Of a DNA stretch of 64,000 nucleotides, positions 27,946-37,786 are shown in pieces. The notes beneath the pieces were generated by a model, which was not told where the DNA came from, made no database searches, and was given only the letters and a program-made list of their open reading frames with translations. A program made the translations under genes and the position numbers. Each line of letters opens with the position of its first letter. The first letter of the stretch is position 1. The stretch comes from Trichococcus collinsii (GTDB taxonomy: Bacteria; Bacillota; Bacilli; Lactobacillales; Aerococcaceae): the NCBI RefSeq assembly GCF_900107505.1, contig NZ_FNQH01000001.1, positions 248,001 to 312,000 of the forward strand, read 5' to 3'.

Positions 27946-28059
27946 TGCGGCAACACAGCGTCAGTGCAATTTATAGTTGACTAAGCCCCGCAAAATCGGT
28001 AATCTAATGAAGTGTAAAGTTTTTTTCTTGACAATCCGTACGAGAAGGAAGGTATTCTG

Positions 28060-28407
28060 ATGGAACTGGAAAAAACCAATAATATGAATACTCTTTATGA
28101 ATTCTATAATGTCCTGTTGACGAATAAACAGAAAGGCTATCTTTCTTTGTATTATGGCGATGACTATTCGTTGGGCGAAATCGCTGAAGAATTCGCGATA
28201 AGCCGGCAGGCAGTGTACGATAATATTAAGCGCACCGAAAAAATTCTGATGGATTATGAACAGAAATTGAAATTGGCGCAAAACTATAGCCTCCGAAACA
28301 AAAAATTGGACGAATTGGCGAACTATGCCGAAGAAAAATATCCCGCAGACAGAACTTTGCAGAGCTTGATCAATAATCTGGAAGAACTGGATGACAAAGA
28401 CGAATAA
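28060..28407 (+). CDS. ylxM: YlxM/UPF0122 family helix-turn-helix protein
   Basis: 115-residue protein with a sigma-70-like helix-turn-helix ([40 protein letters not shown]) and an acidic tail. The family is always next to ffh and modulates SRP function in streptococci, where it is reported to bind Ffh and scRNA. Start ATG 28060 with GAAGGAAGG ahead. Ends 20 bases before ffh. Confidence 0.92.
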   Translation: MELEKTNNMNTLYEFYNVLLTNKQKGYLSLYYGDDYSLGEIAEEFAISRQAVYDNIKRTEKILMDYEQKLKLAQNYSLRNKKLDELANYAEEKYPADRTLQSLINNLEELDDKDE

Positions 28408-28427
28408 ACAGTAAGGAAGTGGCAAAT

Positions 28428-29840
28428 ATGGCATTTGAAGGGTTATCCGAGCGTCTCCAAGGCGCGATGACCAAAATCGGCAAAAAAGGTAAAATTACGG
28501 AAGCCGATCTGAAGGAAATGATGCGTGAAGTACGTCTGGCTTTGCTAGAAGCTGACGTGAATTTTAAAGTCGTAAAAGAATTCGTCAAAAAAGTGAATGA
28601 ACGAGCATTGGGCTCGGACGTACTCGAATCGCTTTCACCGACACAGCAAGTCATCAAAATCGTCAACGAAGAACTGACGGAATTGATGGGCGGACAGCAG
28701 GAACCATTCCAATTTTCTGTCAAGCCACCGACTGTCGTAATGCTGGTCGGCCTGCAGGGTGCAGGTAAGACCACCACAGCCGGGAAACTAGCCAATTACA
28801 TGAAGAAAAAAGAGAACAAACGTCCCATGTTGGTCGCAGCCGACGTCTATCGTCCAGCAGCAATCAATCAGTTGCAGACATTGGGCAAACAATTGGATTT
28901 CCCGGTGTATGCATTGGGTACCGAAGCCAATCCGGTTGATATAGCGAAGCAAGCAGTTGAGCAAGCCAAACTCGATGGACGCGATTTGGTCATCATCGAT
29001 ACGGCAGGACGACTGCACGTGGATGAAGTGTTGATGACAGAGTTGAAGAACATCAAAGCTGCCGTCAATCCTACGGAAATCCTGTTTACGGTAGATGCGA
29101 TGACAGGACAGGATGCCGTCAATGTGGCGCAATCCTTCAATGAACAGCTTGGCATAACCGGTGTCATCCTTACCAAATTGGACGGGGATACACGTGGTGG
29201 GGCTGCGCTATCCATCCGTTCTGTAACCGGTAAACCGATCAAATTTACGGGTCAAGGCGAAAAGTTGGAAGACTTTGAACCGTTCTACCCTGAACGCATG
29301 GCTTCCAGAATCCTGGGCATGGGCGATCTGATGACGTTGATCGAACGGGCGCAACAAGATTTTGATGAGACAAAAGCGGCGGAAATGGCCGAGAAAATTC
29401 GCGAGAATACCTTCAACTTCAATGATTTCATCGAGCAGATGGATCAAGTCACCAACATGGGGCCGCTTGAGGACCTCCTGAAGATGATTCCGGGCATGAG
29501 TAACGTTCCGGGATTGGACAAAATGAAAATCGATCCCAAAGATGTGGCCCACATGAAGGCGATTGTGCTTTCGATGACGCCTGCTGAACGCGAAAATCCC
29601 GAGCTTCTGTCGCAGAGCAGACGCAGACGGATCTCGAAAGGTTCCGCAAGGTCATTGGCGGAAGTCAACCGTCTGATCAAGCAGTTCAACGAATCTAGGG
29701 AAATGATGAACAAGATGTCCAAAGGCAATTTTGCAGGGATGGAAGGTCTCCTTGGACAAGGACCAAAAGGCAAGATGGGTAAGATGGCCATGCAGCAAAT
29801 GGCCAGACGGATGAACAAAAAGAAGAAAAAGAAAAAATAA
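28428..29840 (+). CDS. ffh: Signal recognition particle protein Ffh
   Basis: GTPase that binds signal peptides and SRP RNA. 470 residues from ATG 28428 (MAFEGLSERLQGAM); GTG 28419 in frame would overlap the ribosome site AAGGAAG. NG domain: VGLQGAGKTTTAGKL, DVYRPAAINQL, IIDTAGRLHVDE, ILTKLDGDTRGGAAL, GQGEKLEDFEPF. Methionine-rich M domain from about 325 with the RNA-binding SRRRRISKGSARS motif. It ends in a run of seven lysines encoded by AAG/AAA repeats. Confidence 0.97.
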   Translation: MAFEGLSERLQGAMTKIGKKGKITEADLKEMMREVRLALLEADVNFKVVKEFVKKVNERALGSDVLESLSPTQQVIKIVNEELTELMGGQQEPFQFSVKPPTVVMLVGLQGAGKTTTAGKLANYMKKKENKRPMLVAADVYRPAAINQLQTLGKQLDFPVYALGTEANPVDIAKQAVEQAKLDGRDLVIIDTAGRLHVDEVLMTELKNIKAAVNPTEILFTVDAMTGQDAVNVAQSFNEQLGITGVILTKLDGDTRGGAALSIRSVTGKPIKFTGQGEKLEDFEPFYPERMASRILGMGDLMTLIERAQQDFDETKAAEMAEKIRENTFNFNDFIEQMDQVTNMGPLEDLLKMIPGMSNVPGLDKMKIDPKDVAHMKAIVLSMTPAERENPELLSQSRRRRISKGSARSLAEVNRLIKQFNESREMMNKMSKGNFAGMEGLLGQGPKGKMGKMAMQQMARRMNKKKKKKK

Positions 29841-29863
29841 TTCCAAGTGTAAAGAGAAAACAC

Positions 29864-29892
29864 TTTACAAGCAAATGGAAAACTGGTAATAT
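29864..29892 (+). promoter_or_regulatory. rpsP promoter
   Basis: TTTACA (29864-29869), 17-base spacer, TAATAT (29887-29892). A TGTAAAG / CTTTACA inverted repeat overlaps the -35 box. Confidence 0.65.
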
Positions 29893-29932
29893 ATAAAAAT
29901 GTGAGATATAGATATATGGAGGTGTTATATAA

Positions 29933-30205
29933 ATGGCAGTTAAAATTCGTTTAAAACGTATGGGTTCTAAAAGAAACCCGTTTTACCGTGTCGTTGTAGC
30001 TGATTCACGTTCTCCACGTGATGGACGTTTCATCGAAAAAGTAGGTACATACAATCCAGTTGTTGAACCAGCTGAAGTTAAATTTGACGAAGAGTTAGTT
30101 TTGAAATGGTTAGCTGAAGGTGCACAACCTTCTGATACAGTTCGTAACTTACTTTCTCAACAAGGTATTATGAAAAAATTCCACGACTCTAAGTTAGCTA
30201 AATAA
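29933..30205 (+). CDS. rpsP: 30S ribosomal protein S16
   Basis: Small-subunit protein, 90 residues, [20 protein letters not shown] and [18 protein letters not shown] are the S16 signature. GGAGGTG ribosome site. Codon use is strongly biased (GTT, GAA, TTA, CGT) as in highly expressed genes. First gene of rpsP-khpA-rimM-trmD. Confidence 0.98.
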   Translation: MAVKIRLKRMGSKRNPFYRVVVADSRSPRDGRFIEKVGTYNPVVEPAEVKFDEELVLKWLAEGAQPSDTVRNLLSQQGIMKKFHDSKLAK

Positions 30206-30218
30206 AAGGGTGGTTTAA

Positions 30219-30464
30219 ATGCCTGAAATTTCAGATTTAATCCTGGCAATTGTCAAACCTTTAATCGTCCACGATGATAAGATGTCCATCGAAATCAAAG
30301 AGACAAGTGAGTTCATGGAATATCATTTGCATCTTGATGCCGAGGATGTCGGCCGTGTGATCGGGAAACAGGGACGTGTCGCTAGGGCGATCCGTACAAT
30401 TGTATACAGTGTCAGAACCAAAGGCACAAAACGTGTCCGCCTTGTGATCGAAGGGGCCGAATAA
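30219..30464 (+). CDS. khpA: KH-domain RNA-binding protein KhpA
   Basis: 81-residue single KH domain with the GxxG loop in [14 protein letters not shown]. The family (YlqC, KhpA) binds RNA together with KhpB/EloR and influences cell elongation in streptococci. Located between rpsP and rimM as in most Firmicutes. RNA-binding role is from the family. Confidence 0.95.
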   Translation: MPEISDLILAIVKPLIVHDDKMSIEIKETSEFMEYHLHLDAEDVGRVIGKQGRVARAIRTIVYSVRTKGTKRVRLVIEGAE

Positions 30465-30538
30465 TCCGCTTCTATTGCGGATCCGGTCGTTTCCATTCGG
30501 TGGATGCCTAACTTAATAGCGAATAGATAGAAGCGGAT
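30464..30538 (+). repeat. Inverted repeat between khpA and rimM
   Basis: Perfect 12-bp arms at 30464-30475 and 30527-30538 (ATCCGCTTCTAT and its complement), 51 bases apart, overlapping the last base of the khpA stop codon. No T tract follows directly. Could be an RNA structure or attenuator before rimM. Confidence 0.6.
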
Positions 30539-30623
30539 GATGATACAATTGTAGCACTTATCCCTTCTATTTTATTATGTACAGAAACGTTGACAGTACG
30601 ATTTATGTAAGGAGAGGTGAAAA

Positions 30624-31139
30624 ATGGAAAAATTTTATGATGTCGGAAAAGTTGTGAATACGCAAGGGCTTAAAGGTGAAGTGCGTGTCATTTCCAGCAC
30701 TGATTTTGCGGATGAACGTTACAAAAAAGGGGCTACGCTCTACTTGTTCCGCGAAAACAGTGAGCCAATCACTCTGAAGGTAGCCAGCCACCGCGTGCAC
30801 AAGAATTTCAATATGCTGACATTCGAGGGGTACAATCGGATCGAAGATGTCGAACCGTTCAGAGGAGGAATCCTGCGAGTTTCCGAATCGCAATTGGAGG
30901 ACCTTTCGGATCACGAGTTCTATTATCATGAGATCATCGGATTGTCCGTCGTCAGTGACTCCGGCGAAGAATTGGGTATTATCAAAGAAATTTTGCCGCT
31001 TGGGGCGAATGATGTGTGGGTTGTATCCAAACCAGGCCGAAAAGATTTATTGGTTCCGTATATCGCTTCCGTAGTGGAAAAGGTATCTTTGGAAGATAAA
31101 CAAGTCACAATCCACATTCTAGAAGGAATGATGGACTGA
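30624..31139 (+). CDS. rimM: 16S rRNA processing protein RimM
   Basis: Assists 30S head maturation with S19. 171 residues: N-terminal RimM domain ([40 protein letters not shown]) and C-terminal PRC barrel ([38 protein letters not shown]). AAGGAGAGG ribosome site. Stop TGA overlaps the trmD ATG by one base, indicating coupling. Confidence 0.96.
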   Translation: MEKFYDVGKVVNTQGLKGEVRVISSTDFADERYKKGATLYLFRENSEPITLKVASHRVHKNFNMLTFEGYNRIEDVEPFRGGILRVSESQLEDLSDHEFYYHEIIGLSVVSDSGEELGIIKEILPLGANDVWVVSKPGRKDLLVPYIASVVEKVSLEDKQVTIHILEGMMD

Positions 31140-31885
31140 TGAAGATAGATGTATTGACATTGTTTCCGACGATGTTCGAAGGCCCTTTGTCCGAGTCGAT
31201 CATCGGAAAGGCGATCGAGAGCGGGCGTGTTTCGATCACGTGCACGAACTTCCGCGATTATTCCGAAAACAAACACAATTCCGTCGATGATTATCCTTTC
31301 GGCGGCGGAGCAGGCATGCTGCTGCGGGCGCAGCCGATCGTGGACGCGCTGACGGACATCGAGGTCCAGTCTCCCGAAACCAAAAAAAGGATTGTCCTGT
31401 TAGATCCATCCGGAAAAACCTTCAATCAGGATCTGGCGGAAGAGTTTGCCGAAGAAGAGCACCTTGTCTTCATTTGCGGCCATTACGAGGGCTTTGATGA
31501 ACGCATCAAGCAACACGTTACGGATGAAGTTTCGATCGGTGATTATGTTCTTACCGGAGGAGAATTGGGCGCGATGGTCATGATCGACGCTACAGTCCGC
31601 CTGTTGCCAGCAGTATTGGGCAATGAACAATCGAACAAGACTGATTCATTCTCGACCGGCTTGCTCGAGCACCCCCAATATACGCGACCGCGCGATTTCC
31701 GGGGGGATGTCGTTCCTGAAGTGCTTTTCAGCGGCAACCACCAGAAAATCGCTGATTGGCAAGAAAAAGAATCTTTGCGCAAAACCTGGCTGAGACGCCC
31801 GGAAATGTTGGGAAAAATCACTTTGTCGAAAAAACAGCAAGCCTGGTTGGCGGAGATACTGCTGGAAGAAAAGGCCGACAATTAG
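31139..31885 (+). CDS. trmD: tRNA (guanine-37-N1)-methyltransferase TrmD
   Basis: Essential knotted SPOUT methyltransferase that forms m1G37 and prevents +1 frameshifting. 248 residues: [72 protein letters not shown] and the H-PQYTRP-F segment, all conserved. Starts within the rimM stop codon. Confidence 0.97.
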   Translation: MKIDVLTLFPTMFEGPLSESIIGKAIESGRVSITCTNFRDYSENKHNSVDDYPFGGGAGMLLRAQPIVDALTDIEVQSPETKKRIVLLDPSGKTFNQDLAEEFAEEEHLVFICGHYEGFDERIKQHVTDEVSIGDYVLTGGELGAMVMIDATVRLLPAVLGNEQSNKTDSFSTGLLEHPQYTRPRDFRGDVVPEVLFSGNHQKIADWQEKESLRKTWLRRPEMLGKITLSKKQQAWLAEILLEEKADN

Positions 31886-31931
31886 GCGCAATAGTGCACC
31901 TTAAATTTCAAACAATGTAAACGAAAAATAC

Positions 31932-31960
31932 TTTACACGTCAAAATTATTGTGGTAGAAT
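31932..31960 (+). promoter_or_regulatory. rplS promoter
   Basis: TTTACA (31932-31937), 17-base spacer, TAGAAT (31955-31960), with predicted transcription start near 31967. Confidence 0.8.
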
Positions 31961-31966
31961 TCTACA

Positions 31967-32051
31967 GGTGAGCAGAGAGACTGCTCCATAATACGATATT
32001 CCGCTGTACAGAATGATTGTGTATGAATGTCGGTTGGAAGGAGAAAAAAAC
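31967..32051 (+). ncRNA. rplS (L19) mRNA leader, probable autoregulatory structure
   Basis: An 85-base leader between promoter and rplS. It begins with a perfect hairpin GAGCAG-AGAGA-CTGCTC (31970-31986), followed by a segment with CCG (31996 region) and CGG near 32033 that could pair before the ribosome site AAGGAG. Firmicutes commonly carry an L19 leader here; I assign it by position and the hairpin, not by a covariance search. Confidence 0.5.
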
Positions 32052-32405
32052 ATGAGTCAATTACCATTGATTGAAGCAATTACACAAGGACAATTACGTA
32101 GTGATATTCCTACATTCCGTCCTGGAGACACTGTTCGCGTCCACGCTCGCGTAGTCGAAGGAACAAGAGAACGTATCCAATTATTCGAGGGCGTAGTCAT
32201 CAAACGTCGCGGATTCGGAATCAGCGAAACATATACAGTACGTAAAATCTCCAACGGTATCGGTGTGGAACGTACATTCCCATTGCACACACCTCGTGTA
32301 GCTCAAATCGAAGTTGTTCGCTTCGGTAAAGTGCGTCGTGCAAAACTTTATTACTTGCGCGCATTACACGGAAAAGCTGCTCGTATCAGAGAAAAACGTC
32401 GTTAA
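32052..32405 (+). CDS. rplS: 50S ribosomal protein L19
   Basis: 117 residues from ATG 32052 ([20 protein letters not shown]); the open frame extends further 5' but that part is leader. L19 signatures: [69 protein letters not shown]. Own promoter, own terminator. Confidence 0.98.
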   Translation: MSQLPLIEAITQGQLRSDIPTFRPGDTVRVHARVVEGTRERIQLFEGVVIKRRGFGISETYTVRKISNGIGVERTFPLHTPRVAQIEVVRFGKVRRAKLYYLRALHGKAARIREKRR

Positions 32406-32424
32406 TATTCCGCATGACATATGG

Positions 32425-32457
32425 AAAGGTCTGGACTTCGGTTCCGGACCTTTTTTG
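32425..32457 (+). terminator. Terminator after rplS
   Basis: Eleven-bp stem AAAGGTCTGGA / TCCGGACCTTT, one wobble, followed by six Ts in all. Confidence 0.9.
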
Positions 32458-32531
32458 TATACCGTGATAAGCGTATTTTCTGGGGAAAATATGCTATACT
32501 TGTAGCACCATATATGAAAAGAGTGATAGTT

Positions 32532-32966
32532 TTGACGATATTAGCAGCGCTTGATCAAAAGTTCCAAGAAAAAGGCATGCCACTGAAAAGTCATCCCATC
32601 CAAAATGGTCAGTATTTGTATCAAGGGAAATTCAATCTCGATAAAAAACATTCCTTGCCGTTTGGTGTAGTCATCGCTAAAGATGAGGCCGAAAGTGATT
32701 TTCAGATCAGTTACAGAAAATTGGCTTACCTGAATAATTATGCTGATAAAGTGAATCTGTTGGAACTGATCAATGAATTGAACCAAACCAAAACTTTTTA
32801 TTATACACTTTGCCTGGCGGGGGATGGCGAGATTTTCCTTCGACTTTTAGGCCGCTCCACAACGGATGTCAAACCATTATACGAAATGCTCGTGATCGGA
32901 TCAAATATAGCAAAGGTCATGACAGCAGAATTAAAAAGCAAATTTCCGTCGCTTGGGATCGAATAA
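32532..32966 (+). CDS. Unrecognised small cytosolic protein
   Basis: I do not recognise this 144-residue protein. TTG 32532 (LTILAALDQKF) is the likely start: an extended -10 element TGCTATACT (32490 region) puts transcription start near 32506, and AGAGTGA lies seven bases ahead; ATG 32514 in frame is an alternative without a ribosome site. Soluble, alpha/beta, no membrane helix: an aliphatic beta strand set (LPFGVVIAKDEAESDFQISYRKLAYL), then NLLELINELNQTKTFYYTLCLAGDGEIFLRLLG. The size and strand order recall YbjN-like or secretion-chaperone-like folds, but that is a guess. Confidence 0.75.
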   Translation: MTILAALDQKFQEKGMPLKSHPIQNGQYLYQGKFNLDKKHSLPFGVVIAKDEAESDFQISYRKLAYLNNYADKVNLLELINELNQTKTFYYTLCLAGDGEIFLRLLGRSTTDVKPLYEMLVIGSNIAKVMTAELKSKFPSLGIE

Positions 32967-33003
32967 GTATTCGTCTCTGTAGCGGCAAACCGCAGGAGGA
33001 ATT

Positions 33004-33813
33004 ATGAAACAAAAATTAATCGCTTTAGATTTGGATGGAACTACACTCAACAACCAGTCGTTGTTGAGCGATCGGACCAAAAAAGTGCTGGCAACATTGC
33101 AAAAAGATAATCATCTGGTTATGATCGCAACTGGCCGTCCTTACAGAAACAGCAAAGAGTTTTATGAGACGCTCAAGATGACTACTCCGTTGGTGAACTT
33201 CAACGGTGCTTTATGCCACAATCCCACTGATAGCAATTGGAGTAATTATTACCATAAGACGCTCAATAAAGATTTTGCGATGGATCTGATCGAACAACGT
33301 GAAGAAATGGGAATCGACTTCATCTGTGTAGAAGGTAAAAATAAACTGTTTGCATCCACCGCAACGTTGCCGGCAAACGAATATTTCCCGAAAAATCTTC
33401 TGGCGACGCAAATAACTTCTAAGGATACGCTTTCGGAAAACCCTACTTCGATGAATGTATTTTCGGAGGAACGGAATTTGGAAGCAATCCGTGACCGGAT
33501 TTTGGCGCGTTATGGGAATTCTATTGAAATCCGCACGTGGGGTGGCACGATGCCCTGTCTTGAGATCGTATCCGCCGGTGTCCAAAAAGCGCTTGGTGTT
33601 GAAGTGGTCGCTAATAACTATGGCATCAAGCGGGAAGATATTCTTGCCTTTGGTGACGAGGATAACGATATGGAAATGATTCGCTTTGCCGGACATGGTG
33701 TCGTCATGCAGAATGGAATCGCGGCATTAAAGAGTATTGCCGACGATGTAACGATGCATACGAATCATGAGGACGGTTTGGCCATCTATCTGGAAAAATA
33801 TTTTTGCCTATAG
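33004..33813 (+). CDS. Cof-type HAD phosphatase, second copy
   Basis: 269-residue HAD hydrolase with a type IIB cap. Motif I LIALDLDGTTLNN, motif II ATGRPYRN, motif III lysine in the VSAGVQKALGVEVV segment, motif IV FGDEDNDMEMIRFA. Same family as the protein at 25977-26789 but clearly diverged. GGAGGA ribosome site. Substrate unknown; probably a sugar or nucleotide phosphate. Confidence 0.9.
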   Translation: MKQKLIALDLDGTTLNNQSLLSDRTKKVLATLQKDNHLVMIATGRPYRNSKEFYETLKMTTPLVNFNGALCHNPTDSNWSNYYHKTLNKDFAMDLIEQREEMGIDFICVEGKNKLFASTATLPANEYFPKNLLATQITSKDTLSENPTSMNVFSEERNLEAIRDRILARYGNSIEIRTWGGTMPCLEIVSAGVQKALGVEVVANNYGIKREDILAFGDEDNDMEMIRFAGHGVVMQNGIAALKSIADDVTMHTNHEDGLAIYLEKYFCL

Positions 33814-33845
33814 CAGCCAATCAGAGCTGAAAAAGAGGGATCCCA

Positions 33846-34604
33846 TTGATCGTAATCGAAAGAAAAATCATAAATAATATACCGATTCTGGAAATTGTAG
33901 AGGAAGACAAGAAAAACAAGAATATTCCGCTCGCGTTCTTTTATCATGGTATCACGAACCAAAAGGAAAGAGGTTTGGAGCCGGGTTATGCATTAGCCAG
34001 CAACGGCATGAGGGTTGTCATCCCTGATGCCTATCGTCATGGTGAACGCAAAGATGAAGTCTATGCTGGTGAACCGGCGGCAGAGTTCTGGTCGGTAGTC
34101 TTGCAAAACATCAAGGAACTTCCTGATATTGTAGCGTTTTACATCGAAGCGGGATTGGCAAAAAGAGACAAGGTTTCGGTCACAGGACTTTCGATGGGAG
34201 GCATCACAACTTGCATCGCCTTGACGCAATATCCATGGATTCATTCGGCAGCCTGCCTGATGGGCAGTCCGGATCCGATTGGGTTATCCCATTGGGCATT
34301 GAAGTCTCGCTGGGTAGAAGGCTTTCCGCCGATTGATGACGAGAAAGTCAAAGCCTTGATGGCGCCTTTTAAAAGCCTGAGCCTCAAAGAACATCCGGAG
34401 TCGCTCGTGGACACGCCGTTTTACATATGGCACGGCACAGCCGACGAAAGCGTTCCGTACGAACAGATGGCTCAGTTCGTCAACTCCATCAGCGATGAAA
34501 CGTTTGCGGATAACATTTGCTTCCGGACCACAGAAGGCTCAGGGCATCGGGTTCCTTATGCTATTTTCGAGGAAATGGCTGTATTTTTGGGGAACGTATA
34601 TTAA
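33846..34604 (+). CDS. Alpha/beta hydrolase (YitV/dienelactone hydrolase-like)
   Basis: 252 residues, no signal peptide. Nucleophile elbow VTGLSMGGITT with the serine, acid residue in IWHGTADESVPYEQM, histidine in EGSGHRVPYAIF: a complete catalytic triad. HG near PLAFFYHGITNQKERG probably forms the oxyanion hole. Start TTG 33846 with AGAGGGA ahead. Substrate cannot be inferred; related proteins are called esterases or peptidase-like hydrolases. Confidence 0.85.
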   Translation: MIVIERKIINNIPILEIVEEDKKNKNIPLAFFYHGITNQKERGLEPGYALASNGMRVVIPDAYRHGERKDEVYAGEPAAEFWSVVLQNIKELPDIVAFYIEAGLAKRDKVSVTGLSMGGITTCIALTQYPWIHSAACLMGSPDPIGLSHWALKSRWVEGFPPIDDEKVKALMAPFKSLSLKEHPESLVDTPFYIWHGTADESVPYEQMAQFVNSISDETFADNICFRTTEGSGHRVPYAIFEEMAVFLGNVY

Positions 34605-34668
34605 CATTGAATTTCTGCGCACAAACTGTTATCATCAAATTAATCCTGAAAGGTTAGAGGTGTATGCA

Positions 34669-35013
34669 ATGACTGAAGAAATAAATCCCCAATATTCGCA
34701 AGAAGAATTGGAAAGCATAAAAGAACGCGTCTTAGCGGCGCTTGAACAAGTGATAGATCCTGAGTTAGGAATAGATATCGTCAATTTGGGTTTGATCTAT
34801 GAAGTGGAGTTGGAACAGGATGGATTCTGTCTCATCAAAATGACGCTGACAACGATGGGCTGCCCATTGGCGGATGTCATCACCGATGAAATTCACCGTG
34901 CTTTAAAAAGTGTTCCTGAAGTGACCGAAACGCAAGTGAAATTGGTTTGGTATCCTGCCTGGACAACAGACAGAATGTCCCGATATGCACGCATTGCGCT
35001 AGGAATCCGATGA
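34669..35013 (+). CDS. MIP18/DUF59 family protein (SufT/PaaD-like)
   Basis: 114 residues from ATG 34669 with TTAGAGGTG ahead; the frame is open further 5' over the end of the hydrolase but has no ribosome site. Family signature: ALEQVIDPELGIDIVNLGLIYEV and TLTTMGCPLADVITDEI with the conserved cysteine. DUF59 proteins help iron-sulfur cluster maturation in several bacteria. No suf genes are nearby. Followed by a strong terminator. Confidence 0.9.
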   Translation: MTEEINPQYSQEELESIKERVLAALEQVIDPELGIDIVNLGLIYEVELEQDGFCLIKMTLTTMGCPLADVITDEIHRALKSVPEVTETQVKLVWYPAWTTDRMSRYARIALGIR

Positions 35014-35017
35014 CAAG

Positions 35018-35057
35018 AAGAGCAACAAAGGAAATCACCTTTGTTGCTCTTTTTTTC
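35018..35057 (+). terminator. Terminator after the SufT-like gene
   Basis: Perfect 14-bp stem (35018-35031 with 35038-35051), six-base loop, followed by Ts. Confidence 0.92.
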
Positions 35058-35066
35058 ACGTTATCA

Positions 35067-35096
35067 TTTGACCAATCCTGACCATGGCCGTATACT
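35067..35096 (+). promoter_or_regulatory. clpB promoter with overlapping CtsR-type operator
   Basis: TTGACC (35068-35073), 17-base spacer, TATACT (35091-35096). The heptad pair TTTGACC-AAT-CCTGACC at 35067-35083 matches the CtsR direct repeat (RGTCAAA-NAN-RGTCAAA read on the minus strand) with three mismatches and covers the -35 box. Confidence 0.7.
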
Positions 35097-35142
35097 TGTC
35101 CTATAAAGCACCAAAGCAGTAGAATTTCGAGGAGGTACTAAC

Positions 35143-37764
35143 ATGGAAATGGAAAAAATGACGACAGCACTGCAGGAGACAATTGCGGAAGCGCAACGTA
35201 TCGCCATGGTGCGCAAGCACCAAACCATCGATGTCGCACATCTGTGGAAAATATTTCTGCAGCCGGATAGTTTTGCGCGTAATTTTTATATTGATTCAGG
35301 GGTTGCAGTCGATGCGTTTGAATCGGCCATTGACAAAGAACTGGACAAATCAGTAGTGATTGAAGGGACTTCTGTGCAGTATGGGCAAACATTCAGCCAG
35401 AATTTGTACAACCTCTTTTTGGAAGCGGATCGCAAGCGATCAGAGCTGAAGGATGATTTCATCGCCACTGATACAGTACTTTTGAGCTTGATGACACTGA
35501 AAAATCATCCATTAACCAAATTTCTGGCAAATCAAGGCCTGACGGAAAAAATCATCGCCGAAAAAATCAAGGATATGAGAGGTGGAGACCGAGTGACTTC
35601 GCAGAATCAGGAAGATCAGTATGAAGCATTGGAAAAGTATGGCATAGATCTTGTGCAGGCGGTAAGAAGTGGGAAGCAAGATCCGGTTATCGGCAGGGAC
35701 GAAGAAATAAGGGATGTAATCCGCATTTTATCGCGTAAAACAAAAAATAATCCGATCCTGATCGGTGAACCGGGCGTCGGCAAGACCGCAATCGTGGAAG
35801 GTTTGGCCCAGCGAATCGTGAAAAAAGATGTGCCGGATAACCTGAAGGACAAAACAATCTTTTCGTTGGATATGGGCTCATTGATTGCGGGAGCTAAGTA
35901 CCGCGGAGAATTCGAGGAACGTCTGAAAGCGGTATTGAAGGAAGTGAAGAAAAGCGACGGTCGCATCATCCTTTTCATTGATGAGATCCATACGATCGTC
36001 GGGGCAGGGAAAACCGAGGGGAGCATGGATGCCGGCAATCTGCTGAAACCTATGCTGGCCAGAGGCGAATTGCACTGCATCGGAGCGACCACTCTGGATG
36101 AATACCGCCAAAATCTGGAGAAGGACAAGGCTCTGGAACGAAGATTCCAGAAGGTATTGGTGAAAGAACCGACAGTTGCCGATACAATCAGCATCTTGAG
36201 GGGATTGAAGGAACGGTATGAGATCCACCATAGCGTCAACATCCATGACAATGCCCTTGTTGCGGCGGCAACCTTATCCGATCGTTACATCACTGATCGG
36301 TTTCTGCCGGATAAAGCAATCGATCTTGTCGATGAGGCTTGCGCGAACATAAAAGTGGAAATGAATTCGATGCCCACCGAGTTGGATCAGGTGAGCCGCA
36401 AATTGATGCAACTGGAGATCGAAGAGGCGGCCTTGAAGAAGGAATCCGACGATCAGAGCAAGAAAAGATTAGCGACTCTGCAAGTCGAGTTGGCCGATCT
36501 GCGCGAAGAATCAAATGAATTGCGCATGAAATGGGGCAACGAAAAGGAAGAGGTCGAAAAGCTGCGTGCCAAACGGGAGGACTTGGAGGACGCGCGTAGA
36601 CAGTTGGAGGATGCCGAGGCAAATTATGATTTGGAACGGGCGGCGGTTTTGCGCCACGGCAGTATCCCTCAGATGGAAAAGGAATTGGCGGCTCTTGAAA
36701 AAGAGAATGCAACCCGAAGGAATAAAGAAGGCAATCTGGTTCAGGAATCGGTCACCGAGAACGAAATCGCGACAGTTGTGGGACGGATGACCGGCATCCC
36801 GGTGACGAAGCTGGTTGAGGGGGAAAGGGACAAACTCCTGAAATTGGAGGAAACGCTGCATAAACGGGTCATCGGCCAAGAGGAAGCAGTGGAGAGCGTC
36901 ACGAATGCCGTCCTGCGTTCGCGTGCCGGTCTGCAGTCGCCTAACCGGCCTATCGGATCCTTCTTGTTTCTGGGTCCTACAGGGGTCGGGAAAACGGAAT
37001 TGGCGAAGGCCTTGGCGGAGAATTTGTTTGACTCAGATGAACATATGGTGCGACTCGATATGAGTGAATACATGGAAAAATTTTCAGTTTCCCGGCTCAT
37101 CGGGGCACCCCCTGGCTATGTCGGTTACGAAGAAGGCGGCCAATTGACGGAAGCAGTCCGCCGAAGCCCCTATACGATCATTCTCTTGGATGAAATCGAG
37201 AAGGCACATCCGGATGTCTTCAACATTCTGCTGCAAGTATTGGATGACGGGCGTTTGACCGATTCGAAGGGGCGCGTGGTCGATTTCAAAAACACCGTGC
37301 TGATCATGACCAGCAACATCGGGTCGCAACTCCTGCTTGAAGGCGTGCAATCGGATGGAACCATCCCTGAAGAAGTGGCCGATGAAGTCATGAAAGTATT
37401 AAAAGGGGCGTTCAAGCCTGAATTTTTGAACAGGATCGATGACACCATCCTCTTTACGCCGTTAAGCAAAGCGGATGTCAAAAAGATCATCGTCAAAATG
37501 GTCAAGGAATTATCCGGACGACTGGCGGACAAACAGATCCAGCTTTCTGTTTCTGAGGAGGTTGCAGCCTGGATAGCGGATAATGCTTACGATCCAATTT
37601 ACGGCGCTCGGCCGCTCAGAAGATTCATCTCAGCTGAGATCGAGAATCCCTTGGCGCGTGCCATCATAAAGGGCGATATCCATGAAAACCAGGCGGTCAC
37701 GGTTACGTTGGTAGGCAATAAGGTCGGATTCCAGACCGTAAATCTTGATGAATTTCAACAATAA
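35143..37764 (+). CDS. clpB: ATP-dependent disaggregase ClpB
   Basis: Hexameric chaperone that extracts proteins from aggregates with DnaK. 873 residues: Clp N-domain, AAA1 with [13 protein letters not shown] and [12 protein letters not shown], the long coiled-coil middle domain (about 400-525) that separates ClpB from ClpC/ClpE, AAA2 with [14 protein letters not shown], pore loop [11 protein letters not shown] and [14 protein letters not shown]. No ClpP-recognition IGF/L loop is apparent. ATG with GAGGAGGT eight bases ahead. Regulated by the CtsR-like site upstream. Confidence 0.96.
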   Translation: MEMEKMTTALQETIAEAQRIAMVRKHQTIDVAHLWKIFLQPDSFARNFYIDSGVAVDAFESAIDKELDKSVVIEGTSVQYGQTFSQNLYNLFLEADRKRSELKDDFIATDTVLLSLMTLKNHPLTKFLANQGLTEKIIAEKIKDMRGGDRVTSQNQEDQYEALEKYGIDLVQAVRSGKQDPVIGRDEEIRDVIRILSRKTKNNPILIGEPGVGKTAIVEGLAQRIVKKDVPDNLKDKTIFSLDMGSLIAGAKYRGEFEERLKAVLKEVKKSDGRIILFIDEIHTIVGAGKTEGSMDAGNLLKPMLARGELHCIGATTLDEYRQNLEKDKALERRFQKVLVKEPTVADTISILRGLKERYEIHHSVNIHDNALVAAATLSDRYITDRFLPDKAIDLVDEACANIKVEMNSMPTELDQVSRKLMQLEIEEAALKKESDDQSKKRLATLQVELADLREESNELRMKWGNEKEEVEKLRAKREDLEDARRQLEDAEANYDLERAAVLRHGSIPQMEKELAALEKENATRRNKEGNLVQESVTENEIATVVGRMTGIPVTKLVEGERDKLLKLEETLHKRVIGQEEAVESVTNAVLRSRAGLQSPNRPIGSFLFLGPTGVGKTELAKALAENLFDSDEHMVRLDMSEYMEKFSVSRLIGAPPGYVGYEEGGQLTEAVRRSPYTIILLDEIEKAHPDVFNILLQVLDDGRLTDSKGRVVDFKNTVLIMTSNIGSQLLLEGVQSDGTIPEEVADEVMKVLKGAFKPEFLNRIDDTILFTPLSKADVKKIIVKMVKELSGRLADKQIQLSVSEEVAAWIADNAYDPIYGARPLRRFISAEIENPLARAIIKGDIHENQAVTVTLVGNKVGFQTVNLDEFQQ

Positions 37765-37786
37765 TTTGACAAGTCAGCACGCAGAG

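Noticed and set aside
28030-28035. TTGACA upstream of ylxM as a promoter
   Set aside because: No -10 box at the right distance; the ribosome site starts about 17 bases later.
30591-30596. TTGACA just before rimM as a promoter
   Set aside because: Only 28 bases before the start codon, with the ribosome site in the spacer; no -10 element fits.
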